Assembly (NCBI GenBank): GCA_014763715.1
Contig: JACXUV010000014.1
Coordinates: 1 to 64,000 of the forward strand
DNA length: 64,000 nucleotides
From: Rhodobacterales bacterium
GTDB taxonomy: Bacteria; Pseudomonadota; Alphaproteobacteria; Caulobacterales; Hyphomonadaceae
Reading direction: 5' to 3'
In this document: piece after piece, positions 26,214-33,090 of the stretch
How the letters are laid out: every line of letters starts with the position of its first letter
Numbering within the stretch: position 1 is the first letter of the stretch
Notes under the pieces: generated by a model
Databases searched by the model: none
The model's input: only the letters and a program-made list of their open reading frames with translations
What the model was told of the DNA's origin: nothing
Program-made: the position numbers and the translations under genes

Positions 26214-26693
26214 ATGAGCAGAAAAAAGGATCTGCAGCGGCTCATCCGTCACTACAAGACTGTGACGGGCGAAACAGAAGTCGACATGAAAAAAGTCGCG
26301 GTGTTGGCCCGTGACATGGGCTGGCCGATGCCAGAACCGAAAGACCCCCTTGATATTCTCGCCAAGCAGCTGTCCACGGCCGCGCGGGAAGAGTACCGGA
26401 AAGATAAACGGACTGGGCGCCCTTATCGGGCCAACCACGCGCTGGCGATCCAGCAGGGCGCAGAAACGCTGCATCTTTGGATCGACATCGACGAAGCCCC
26501 CCGGTCGCAGATCGTCAAATCCCTCACAATGCGCCGCGAACAAATGGTGAGTGATGGGCTTCAGCTCACTTACGACGCGGACCACTGGAACGCGAACAAT
26601 CCGGATCAAAAGCCGATTCAGCTCGAAATGGATTTCACCCTCGACATTGAATGGCGCAAGAACTCCGAAGATGACGAGGACGCAGCAGCTTAG
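26214..26693 (+). CDS. Unknown island protein, putative partner of the ImmA/IrrE protein
   Basis: A 159-aa soluble protein of no recognised family. The N-terminal half is basic and helical, with a segment (MKKVAVLARDMGWPMPEPKDP) that could be a winged-helix-like fold, then AREEYRKDKRTGRPYRANHAL. The C-terminal half holds several predicted strands (TLHLWIDIDEA, IQLEMDFTLDIEW) and an acidic tail. An AAGGA site precedes its ATG. It has no membrane segment, signal peptide or catalytic motif I can name. Tight coupling to an HTH-ImmA/IrrE gene suggests a toxin, substrate or effector, but that is inference from context. Confidence 0.75.
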   Translation: MSRKKDLQRLIRHYKTVTGETEVDMKKVAVLARDMGWPMPEPKDPLDILAKQLSTAAREEYRKDKRTGRPYRANHALAIQQGAETLHLWIDIDEAPRSQIVKSLTMRREQMVSDGLQLTYDADHWNANNPDQKPIQLEMDFTLDIEWRKNSEDDEDAAA

Positions 26694-26716
26694 CGGCGGC
26701 GAGAATCGTCGGTCAG

Positions 26717-26760
26717 CGATGAAATTTTTCATCAACCACTGGTCCGGCGATGAAATTTCC
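26717..26760. repeat. Tandem copies of the island end motif
   Basis: CGATGAAATTT occurs at 26717 (extended to CGATGAAATTTTTC) and again at 26748, 31 bases apart, just after the stop of the second cargo gene and 46-90 bases from the tRNA-proximal repeat. The longer version matches 24816-24829 exactly. The placement near both attachment repeats resembles integrase arm sites. Confidence 0.6.
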
Positions 26761-26805
26761 TCCGGACAAAATGCCGTGTAATCTCTTGTTTTAATTAAAG
26801 AAAAG

Positions 26806-26856
26806 AATGGTCGGAGCGGCGGGATTCGAACCCACGACCCCTAGTCCCCCAGACTA
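26806..26856 (-). repeat. tRNA-proximal att-like repeat
   Basis: This is the second copy of the 51-bp direct repeat (see 24685-24735). It forms the 3' half of the intact tRNA-Pro, meaning that the incoming element restored a functional tRNA. Confidence 0.85.
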
Positions 26857-26885
26857 GTGCGCTAACCGGACTGCGCCACGCTCCG
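26808..26885 (-). tRNA. tRNA-Pro (GGG)
   Basis: A complete 78-nt cloverleaf on the minus strand including an encoded CCA. The acceptor arms CGGAGCG/CGCTCCG pair fully, the D-arm, the anticodon stem CTAGT/ACTAG and the T-arm GGGTTCGAATCCC are all present. The seven-base anticodon loop CTGGGGG places GGG at positions 34-36, reading CCC proline codons. The 3' half is duplicated at 24685. Confidence 0.95.
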
Positions 26886-26938
26886 ACGAGAGCGGCTTGT
26901 AACCAAGCCGCTCCTCCTGTGCAATGTATTATGTGGGT

Positions 26939-27421
26939 TCAGGCTGCGCGCCGTCCGAGGGCGGCATCGATCCGGGATTTGATGTCCGTCAGCTCAGTCA
27001 GGGCGCCCTCAAGGCGAACCCTGCGCTCGTCCGTCAGACCTGCGCCAGGTTCCGGCGTGAAGGCTTTGGCGACCGTGTCCTGCAGGTCCCGCGCGGGGCT
27101 GGTTCCGGCGGGGGCGCCAGCGCCCAGCGTTGCCTCTCCGGACAGGACAGCAGCCATACCCTGCTCGGCGATCAGCGCCTTGGCGCCTTTGAGCGTCATG
27201 CCGCGTCCATGCACAAGAAGCTGAATGGCCCGCAATGCGTCTACATCCTGCGGGCGGAACATGCGCCGGCCGTCTGCCCGCTTTACCGGACGAACTTCAC
27301 GCGGAAACTTGCTTTCCCAGTAGCGGATGACATGGGTCTCAACGCCGAGCTCTGAAGCTGCTTCGCCGATCGACCGGAATGCTGTTGCGGATTTTTCGAT
27401 TCGGGCCCGGCTGGCGCTCAT
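26939..27421 (-). CDS. MerR family transcriptional regulator
   Basis: A 160-aa MerR-type protein found beside ihfA in many alphaproteobacteria. The N-terminal winged helix (FRSIGEAASELGVETHVIRYWESKF, then PVKRADGRRMFRPQDVDAL) is intact. The C-terminus, predicted to be helical and alanine-rich, lacks metal-binding cysteines, so it is not a classical metal sensor. It follows ihfA by 20 bases and is the last gene of the plsX-fabH-ihfA-merR block, lying next to the tRNA-Pro. Confidence 0.88.
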   Translation of the reverse strand: MSASRARIEKSATAFRSIGEAASELGVETHVIRYWESKFPREVRPVKRADGRRMFRPQDVDALRAIQLLVHGRGMTLKGAKALIAEQGMAAVLSGEATLGAGAPAGTSPARDLQDTVAKAFTPEPGAGLTDERRVRLEGALTELTDIKSRIDAALGRRAA

Positions 27422-27441
27422 GTCTTTTCCTTCCTGGAGGG

Positions 27442-27735
27442 TTATTTGTTGTCGACCTGCGTCTTCAGCATGGGCGACGGGCGGAAGGTGACAACGCGCC
27501 GTGCAGCGATCGTGGCCTCCTCCCCGGTTTTCGGATTGCGGCCCTCGCGCGCGGCTTTGGACCGCACGACAAAGTTGCCGAACCGGGAAAGCTTCACTTC
27601 ATCCTCACGCTCCAGCGCAGCGCCGATCATATCCAGCGTGCGGTCAAGCAGATCCGACGATTCCTGCCGTGTCAGGCCGACTTCGCGGACAATCGCATCG
27701 GTGACTTCGGCACGTGTGATGGTCTGGTTGGACAT
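27442..27735 (-). CDS. ihfA: Integration host factor alpha subunit
   Basis: A 97-aa HU/IHF-family DNA-bending protein. It carries the arm signature GRNPKTGEEATIAARRVVTFRPS and an N-terminal helix-turn-helix dimer region. The proline of the NPKTG tip intercalates DNA. It acts with IhfB in recombination, replication and transcription and would be the host factor for any tyrosine-integrase reaction at the neighbouring tRNA-Pro. A 103-bp gap to fabH leaves room for its own promoter. Confidence 0.93.
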   Translation of the reverse strand: MSNQTITRAEVTDAIVREVGLTRQESSDLLDRTLDMIGAALEREDEVKLSRFGNFVVRSKAAREGRNPKTGEEATIAARRVVTFRPSPMLKTQVDNK

Positions 27736-27838
27736 GGGATTCTCCCGATCTGGTTAAAATGTAGCCAGGGATTGTTAACGGATTACTAGCGCACCCGTCA
27801 GCCAATATCCGTGAAATAATCGCGCTTGTCGCCTGAAA

Positions 27839-28810
27839 TTAAAGGCGGAACAGGCTGGCGCCCCAGGAAAAACCGCCGCCCATGGCTTCCGACAGGATCA
27901 GGTCACCCGGCTTGGCACGGCCAGACCGGACGGCATGATTCAGCGCCAGCGGAATGGATGCAGCCGACGTGTTGGCATGCTCATCCACCGTGACGATCAC
28001 CTTCTCCTCGGCGATGTTCATCTTCTTCGCCACGCCGTCCAGGATACGCTTGTTGGCCTGATGCGGCACGAACCAGTCGATATCGTCTCCGGTCAGGCCT
28101 GTTTCGTCATAAATCGCCTGAATGGCCGAAGAGATGTTGGTGACAGCGTGCCGGAAGACGCGGTTCCCCTCCATGCGCACATGGCCGATCGTGCCGGTCG
28201 AGCTGACGCCGCCATCGACATAGAGCAGATCTGACTTTGTGCCGTCGGTGCGGATGTGATGCGTGATCACGCCGGAAAGCGGATCGCCGCTCCATTCTTC
28301 AGCCTGCAGCACGGCAGCACCACCGCCATCACCGAACAGGACACAGGTGCCGCGGTCCGACCAGTCGAGAATGCGGGTGAAGGTCTCTGCGCCGATGACG
28401 AGAGCTGTGTTGAACAGCCCTTGCTTCAACAGTGAGTCTGCCGTTGCCAGCGCGAACAGGAAACCGGAACACACGGCCTGTACGTCAAAGGCAGCTCCGC
28501 CTGTCATGCCCAGCTTGGCCTGCACGGCCGTGGCTGTGGCCGGGAACGTCTGGTCCGGCGTGGTCGTTGCCAGCACAATCAGGTCAACATCGGAAACGGG
28601 AATTCCCGCCGCATCCAGAGCCGCACGTGCCGCGGCGGTCGCGATGTCGGATGTCATCTCGCCTTCAGCAGCGATATGCCGGCGCTTGATGCCGGTGCGC
28701 TCCTGGATCCACTCATCGGATGTCTCGACCATTGCTGACAAATCGTCATTCGTCAGCACCCTCTGGGGGAGATAACCGCCTGTTCCGCGAATAAAACTGC
28801 GCCGTGCCAT
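27839..28810 (-). CDS. fabH: 3-oxoacyl-ACP synthase III (FabH)
   Basis: A 323-aa enzyme that starts fatty acid synthesis by condensing acetyl-CoA with malonyl-ACP. The triad is Cys114 in [10 protein letters not shown], His250 in [10 protein letters not shown] and Asn280 in [16 protein letters not shown] ribosome-binding site sits 5 bases from the ATG at 28810; the adjacent ATG at 28813 is the alternative. It follows plsX by 23-26 bases. Fatty-acid and phospholipid synthesis are thus co-transcribed. Confidence 0.95.
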   Translation of the reverse strand: MARRSFIRGTGGYLPQRVLTNDDLSAMVETSDEWIQERTGIKRRHIAAEGEMTSDIATAAARAALDAAGIPVSDVDLIVLATTTPDQTFPATATAVQAKLGMTGGAAFDVQAVCSGFLFALATADSLLKQGLFNTALVIGAETFTRILDWSDRGTCVLFGDGGGAAVLQAEEWSGDPLSGVITHHIRTDGTKSDLLYVDGGVSSTGTIGHVRMEGNRVFRHAVTNISSAIQAIYDETGLTGDDIDWFVPHQANKRILDGVAKKMNIAEEKVIVTVDEHANTSAASIPLALNHAVRSGRAKPGDLILSEAMGGGFSWGASLFRL

Positions 28811-28836
28811 CATGTTCCCTTTTCGAGGTTCACGGC

Positions 28837-29871
28837 TCAACCAGCCGGTGCCCCTTTTTGTTGGATACGTGCGAGGTTTGCGGCAACCTCTTCCGGATAG
28901 TGACTTGTCGCCAGGTCTGCGGCAAGCCGGCAAGCCGTAGCGAAACCTCTGGCGTCAGTCCCACCATGACTTTTAACGGAAACCCCACCAAGCCCCAGCA
29001 GCACGCCGCCATTGGCATTGCTGGGGTTCATCTGCTCACGGAGCTGATTGAGCCCGGAGGCCGCCAGCACAGCGCCTGCCTTGGTCACGAGGCTTTTCGT
29101 AAGCGCCTCACGCACCCGCGTCCCCAGCATGCGAGCCACACCTTCGCCGGTCTTCAGGGCGACGTTTCCGGTAAAGCCATCTGTGACAACGACATCCACC
29201 GCCCCCATGGAGATGTCGTCCCCCTCGACGAAGCCGCGATAATCAAGGTTCAGGTCTGAGTTCCGGAGCATCTCATGCGCCTCGCGCACTTCGTCATGCC
29301 CCTTCATTTCTTCCGACCCGATATTCAGCAGACCGATGGTCGGGCGATCCTTGCCGAGCGTCGCGCGCGCATAGGCTTCGCCCATAATGGCAAAGGAAAC
29401 GAGCTGGGCTGCATCTGCCTCGATATTTGCGCCGACATCCAGAACGACAGACCGGCCTGCCAGTGTCGGCCAGATAGCGGTCATGGCCGGCCGGTGCACG
29501 CCGTCCATCTTGCGCAGTACCAGCATGGAAATTGCCATCAGGGCACCAGTATTCCCGGCCGACACCGAAGCATCCGCACGCCCTTCCTTCACGGCTTCCA
29601 GCGCGTTCCACATGGACGAACCCTTGCCCCGGCGCAGGGCCTGGCTCGGCTTCATGTCGCTGGTGATCTTGTGATCGCAGTGAATAATCTCACACCGCTC
29701 TGTAAGGCCGGAATGCGCATGCACCAAAGGCGTCAGCGCAGCTTCGTCACCGAACAGAAGGATTTTCGTATCCGGTCGCTCTTTCACGAACAGGGCAACG
29801 CCGTCAACGATCACGCCAGGCGCGTGATCCCCGCCCATAGCATCAACTGACAGGATAGTTCCGCGAGTCAT
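28837..29871 (-). CDS. plsX: Phosphate acyltransferase PlsX
   Basis: A 344-aa soluble acyl-ACP:phosphate transacylase that makes acyl-phosphate for PlsY. It opens with [20 protein letters not shown], carries [10 protein letters not shown], and ends with a conserved [21 protein letters not shown] stretch. It is directly upstream of fabH, the standard order. The gene usually found just before plsX in alphaproteobacteria (DUF177/YceD) is missing here. Confidence 0.94.
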   Translation of the reverse strand: MTRGTILSVDAMGGDHAPGVIVDGVALFVKERPDTKILLFGDEAALTPLVHAHSGLTERCEIIHCDHKITSDMKPSQALRRGKGSSMWNALEAVKEGRADASVSAGNTGALMAISMLVLRKMDGVHRPAMTAIWPTLAGRSVVLDVGANIEADAAQLVSFAIMGEAYARATLGKDRPTIGLLNIGSEEMKGHDEVREAHEMLRNSDLNLDYRGFVEGDDISMGAVDVVVTDGFTGNVALKTGEGVARMLGTRVREALTKSLVTKAGAVLAASGLNQLREQMNPSNANGGVLLGLGGVSVKSHGGTDARGFATACRLAADLATSHYPEEVAANLARIQQKGAPAG

Positions 29872-29927
29872 GGCGCCTTCCGGATTTCAGGCCCCTTGAG
29901 AGCCGTTCGCGCTGTTTAAGGCGCGCC

Positions 29928-30506
29928 TCAGACCTTGGCAACGCCGGGCCTGCTTGTCGCAGGGAAGGCCAGCCATGACAGGCTCCCGTCAAGGAACACT
30001 TCTGATGGGGCCGCTTCGAAAGCCTCCGCTTGTGCGACCAGATAATCTGCCAGCACACCCTCCTGCTCCGCGACGGCAACACCATTACGATTCAGTAAGG
30101 CCGCAAGCGCATAGCCCCGCTCGTCTTGCGGCCCGGCCAGACAGTCTGCTGTCGCATTCCCGAGGCCATAATAATGCTCACCAAGCTTTCTGACTTTCCT
30201 GGCGATCGAAGCATCACCGACCCCTGTTTCACGCAGGGAGGCGTCAAAACCGTCGAAAACACGTGCATGAATCAGCTGAGGCAGGCGCCGCAAGGGCTGC
30301 TCTGGCCGGCGCGTCAGCTGCCAGACAAGCAACCCGGCATGCAAGCTGACCATCTGAACGCGATGTTCCATGTCATCCGGGACCACGCCTGCCGCATAGG
30401 CCTCTGGCGCAAGCGCTGCGGCCATCAATCCGCGATACAGGGCATCCGCACGGTCCTTTTGCGCCCGTGCACCGCGCAATGGGTTCCAGATACCAGCCAA
30501 ATCCAT
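29928..30506 (-). CDS. Ubiquinol-cytochrome c chaperone (CBP3-like)
   Basis: A 192-aa protein of the ubiquinol-cytochrome-c chaperone family, related to mitochondrial Cbp3, which assists cytochrome b assembly. It shows the family core LYRGLMAAALAPEAY, HAGLLVWQLTR and LIHARVFDGFDASLRETGVGD followed by a GEHYYGLG motif. It is divergent from bamE and precedes plsX with only 56 bases between. The assignment rests on family pattern; no enzymatic motif is expected. Confidence 0.85.
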   Translation of the reverse strand: MDLAGIWNPLRGARAQKDRADALYRGLMAAALAPEAYAAGVVPDDMEHRVQMVSLHAGLLVWQLTRRPEQPLRRLPQLIHARVFDGFDASLRETGVGDASIARKVRKLGEHYYGLGNATADCLAGPQDERGYALAALLNRNGVAVAEQEGVLADYLVAQAEAFEAAPSEVFLDGSLSWLAFPATSRPGVAKV

Positions 30507-30583
30507 CCTCCTGCACTCGCGTGCTTGCCAAAGCCATCCCGCTACCGCTAGGTCTGTCGCGGACCACTATCAGGAGTTCTCCG

Positions 30584-31063
30584 ATGGCGCGACGCGCAAT
30601 TCTTGCCGCAGTCCTCATGGCCCTTCCGCTGACTGCGTGCCTGACGCCCAGCCGGGACTTTCATGGCTATGTTGCCGACGAGGCGCAACCAAGCGACATC
30701 AAACCTGGTGAGGATACCCGTTCAACCGTACTGGCGCAGCTTGGCAGCCCTTCGACCAAAAGCCTGTTTGATGACAATACATGGATCTACATGTCGGAGC
30801 TTCAGGAGCGAATCGCATTCTATCACCCGAAGGTGAAAACGCGGAAAATCACTGCAATCAGCTTTGGCACCGACGACAAAGTCGAGGAAATACTGGAGTA
30901 TACGGCCCAGGACGGACAGGTTATCAACTATGCCTCACGCGAGACACCGACTCGCGGTCGTGAGCTGGGCCTGTGGGAGCAGATTTTCGGCACAGTCGGG
31001 AATGTGCGCCTGCCCAATACGAACGAGGCTACCCCCGACAACCCGACCGGACGGCGTCAATAA
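30584..31063 (+). CDS. bamE: Outer membrane assembly lipoprotein, BamE/SmpA family
   Basis: A 159-aa lipoprotein of the SmpA/OmlA family, part of the BAM complex that inserts beta-barrel proteins. The start at 30584 (MARRAILAAVLMALPLTAC) gives a signal peptide with lipobox LTAC. The SmpA core has GEDTRSTVLAQLGSPS and DNTWIYMSE followed by strands ITAISFGTDDKVEEI. The longer open frame from 30467 is upstream noise. An AGGAG site lies before the start. Divergent from the CBP3-like gene. Confidence 0.9.
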   Translation: MARRAILAAVLMALPLTACLTPSRDFHGYVADEAQPSDIKPGEDTRSTVLAQLGSPSTKSLFDDNTWIYMSELQERIAFYHPKVKTRKITAISFGTDDKVEEILEYTAQDGQVINYASRETPTRGRELGLWEQIFGTVGNVRLPNTNEATPDNPTGRRQ

Positions 31064-31289
31064 CCGCGCATTGTGCGGCGCAACACCTTGCCCCCAGCTC
31101 GCCCATGCAGGGAATCTGAGCAAAATATAATTCGTCAAACGCGAGTTTTCGGGGTAACATTTCATTGTCATCTCGAAACGAGTGGCTAGGCGGCGCGACA
31201 GCCCCGGACAATTCCGAGACAGCGGCCCGCCTGCCCCGTAAGGCAATCCCATCAGGGTGCGCCTTGCGCGGCTGCAAGGAGATTGGGTT

Positions 31290-31502
31290 ATGGCAATCAG
31301 GTTCTCCCTGTTCGGCCGGCGCACAAGCGCCCCGAATTCGCGACAAGCCCGCACCTATGCTTCGCTAAAGGATGCGGCGGCAGAGGCAGGCCTTCTTCCT
31401 CCAACAGAAGCGGTCAGACATATCCGGGATCGCGCACGCGAGCGTCTGGCTCGTGCGGATCAGGCTTTTGACCAACTGGAAGGCTCTGAAAACGTCGGAT
31501 AG
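31290..31502 (+). CDS. Small protein of unknown function beside the stress locus
   Basis: A 70-aa basic, mostly helical protein starting MAIRFSLFGRRTSAPNS after AAGGAG. The C-terminal half (EAVRHIRDRARERLARADQAF) looks like an amphipathic helix. Its stop lies 7 bases from that of the convergent ecfG remnant. It is preceded by 226 bases of noncoding sequence after bamE, in which I see no RNA gene or clear operator. It is not NepR, which is identified separately. No function can be assigned. Confidence 0.55.
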   Translation: MAIRFSLFGRRTSAPNSRQARTYASLKDAAAEAGLLPPTEAVRHIRDRARERLARADQAFDQLEGSENVG

Positions 31503-31509
31503 GGCACAT

Positions 31510-31862
31510 TCACGCTGCGCTGAACAAGCCGCGAGCGAGTGATTCAATATCAGAGATCAGGTCGATATGGCCATTCGCCGTCCGGCTACCGTCGCGCGTT
31601 GCGCCGCCAACCTGCCCCGTATCTGCCCGCTCCATCTTGTAGATGACCGCTTCACGGGCCCGGCTCACCCGGCTTTTGATCGTACCCGCTGAGCAATTAC
31701 AGATCTCACCCGCCTCTTCGTAGGTATATCCAGCCGCAACAACAAGAATCAGCGCTTCACGCTGAACATCCGGCGACACAAACTGCGCGCAAATGCTCGC
31801 AACTCCGGGATCAGCCGTTCAAGCTCATCAACGAACGACCACTCACTCCCAGAACCCGGCAT
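31510..31862 (-). pseudogene. ecfG: EcfG-type sigma factor with deleted region 2 and frameshift
   Basis: The general stress ECF sigma factor, broken. From the ATG at 31862 (AGGATGA upstream) 29 codons encode the family N-terminus, ending IPELRAFARSLC. Reading then shifts to a frame encoding normal region 4: SPDVQREALILVVAAGYTYEEAGEICNCSAGTIKSRVSRAREAV. Compared with ordinary ~170-200-aa EcfG proteins some 80-90 residues are gone, including all of region 2 that binds the -10 element and core polymerase. The junction is near 31772-31780. It lies 34 bases after nepR. A GTG-started fragment (31510-31779) could still make a region-4-only protein. Confidence 0.75.
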
Positions 31863-31896
31863 TTCATCCTGACAAGCCGGCGGTATTTTGGTCAAA

Positions 31897-32085
31897 TCAA
31901 AGACCCTTCTGTCGTTGTTCCTCTATACGCAACTTTTCAATTATTTCACGAAATCTTTGCGGCAAGGGCTCTTCCATAACCGGTTGGAAACTTGCCCTCA
32001 AAGCATCCCCCATAGCACAGCTCACGCCCCTTTTTAACAAAGCTGCCTCGCGCGCCGGACGCTGGCTGCCCCCAAGTGCCGCCAT
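31897..32085 (-). CDS. nepR: NepR anti-sigma factor
   Basis: A 62-aa protein from the ATG at 32085; longer in-frame starts reach 32235. The C-terminal half has the NepR signature: LRASFQPVMEEPLPQRFREIIEKL, whose two helices wrap around EcfG or PhyR. NepR sequesters the stress sigma factor until phosphorylated PhyR displaces it. The gene is immediately upstream of ecfG and divergent from phyR, the canonical arrangement. With ecfG broken, this copy may no longer have a local target. Confidence 0.8.
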   Translation of the reverse strand: MAALGGSQRPAREAALLKRGVSCAMGDALRASFQPVMEEPLPQRFREIIEKLRIEEQRQKGL

Positions 32086-32323
32086 TTGCGACTGTGCCAA
32101 CTTCCCCAAAACAAATGCCCCCACGAATGTTTTGCCCATCAGCCATGACCGCGTCCTGACGTCCACCTGCTGTGTATTATTTTTTAATTTTATGCCTGCT
32201 GAGGTTAAGAATGGGTTCGCAAAAATCTTTTTCACATTCAGAGGAAACCAAAAGGCCTTATTCGCACTTTATTATTTCATGCCATTCAGAAAATGACTGC
32301 ACACTGGCAATAGGATCCGAAGC

Positions 32324-33082
32324 TTGCTGTATGAACTAATAACGCGGGAACTGCCCTATCTGCGCCGCTATGCACGTGCCGTGACCGGCGATCAGGTCGC
32401 AGGCGACCTTTGCGTTGAGGAAATGCTTCAAGAGCATATTCTGAAACCTCAGCCAGCGGACTCTACGCTTCCTGAAGACCGGGTCACCCTCTTCATGTTG
32501 CTTGATGCGATCCTTGCCGGCCCGACAGGACCTTCAAAATCGGACTTGCCGCTCTGTACTCTTCTGAGAATGTCATCCCTGCCCAGACGAGCCCTGTTTC
32601 TGACAGCTGTCGAACAGTTCCACATAAGCGCGACCGCAACCATTCTGGGCCTTGAACAGGAAGAGGTCCCAGCCATCCTGAAAGAGGCCGAGAACGACCT
32701 TGCCTCAACACTTGCTACGGACGTGCTGACCATAGAAGACGAGCCAATAATAGCCTTTCAATTGAAGGAAATCATTGAAAGCCTGGGGCACAAAGTAGTT
32801 GCGCACGCAACCACTTATGACGAAGCCGTCGCGCAGGCGCGCAACACCCGCCCAGGGCTCATTTTGGTCGATATTCAGCTTGCAGATAAATCATCCGGCC
32901 TTGACGCAATGGACAGCATCTTTGAGTTCCACCGCGCTCCATGCATCGTGATTACAGCTTATCCTGAGCGCCTGCTGTCGGGCCGCCTGAACGAACCGGC
33001 TTTTCTTATCCCAAAACCCTTCAAGACAGAGCATGTCAAAACAATTGTCAGCCAGGCACTACTCATGCAGCAAATGGATTAA
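32324..33082 (+). CDS. phyR: PhyR-type response regulator (sigma-like domain plus receiver)
   Basis: A 252-aa anti-anti-sigma response regulator. Residues 1-125 form a sigma-factor-like domain (ITRELPYLRRYARAVTGDQ, then PRRALFLTAVEQFHISATATILGL). Residues ~132-250 are a receiver with acidic pocket IEDEP, phospho-acceptor Asp183 in LILVDIQLAD, and Lys231 in IPKPF. The only start giving the family N-terminus is TTG at 32324, preceded by AGGATCCGAAGC. Phosphorylated PhyR pulls NepR off EcfG. The 238-bp AT-rich gap to nepR shows no clear GGAAC-CGTT EcfG promoter. Confidence 0.88.
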   Translation: MLYELITRELPYLRRYARAVTGDQVAGDLCVEEMLQEHILKPQPADSTLPEDRVTLFMLLDAILAGPTGPSKSDLPLCTLLRMSSLPRRALFLTAVEQFHISATATILGLEQEEVPAILKEAENDLASTLATDVLTIEDEPIIAFQLKEIIESLGHKVVAHATTYDEAVAQARNTRPGLILVDIQLADKSSGLDAMDSIFEFHRAPCIVITAYPERLLSGRLNEPAFLIPKPFKTEHVKTIVSQALLMQQMD

Positions 33083-33090
33083 GCCCAGAC

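Larger units (their letters stand above)
24685..26856. mobile_element. Integrase-less mini-island at tRNA-Pro(GGG)
   Basis: A 2,121-bp unit lies between 51-bp direct repeats, the proximal one inside the intact tRNA-Pro. The inner sequence is visibly more AT-rich than its surroundings near both ends. It carries two same-strand genes 12 bases apart: an HTH-ImmA/IrrE protein and an unknown 159-aa protein. Three copies of an 11-bp motif, CGATGAAATTT (24816, 26717, 26748), lie within about 120 bases of the ends. No integrase, excisionase or transposase gene is present, so the element is either a decayed island or a satellite that uses a recombinase supplied in trans. Confidence 0.75.

Noticed and set aside
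31793-32296. A 167-codon plus-strand frame in the nepR region
   Set aside because: It lies opposite the NepR signature, has no family match, and its N-terminus falls inside the ecfG remnant.
32086-32323. Search for an EcfG-type promoter (GGAAC, 16-17 bases, CGTT) between nepR and phyR
   Set aside because: The nearest match, GGAAAC at about 32243, lacks the CGTT partner at the right spacing on either strand.
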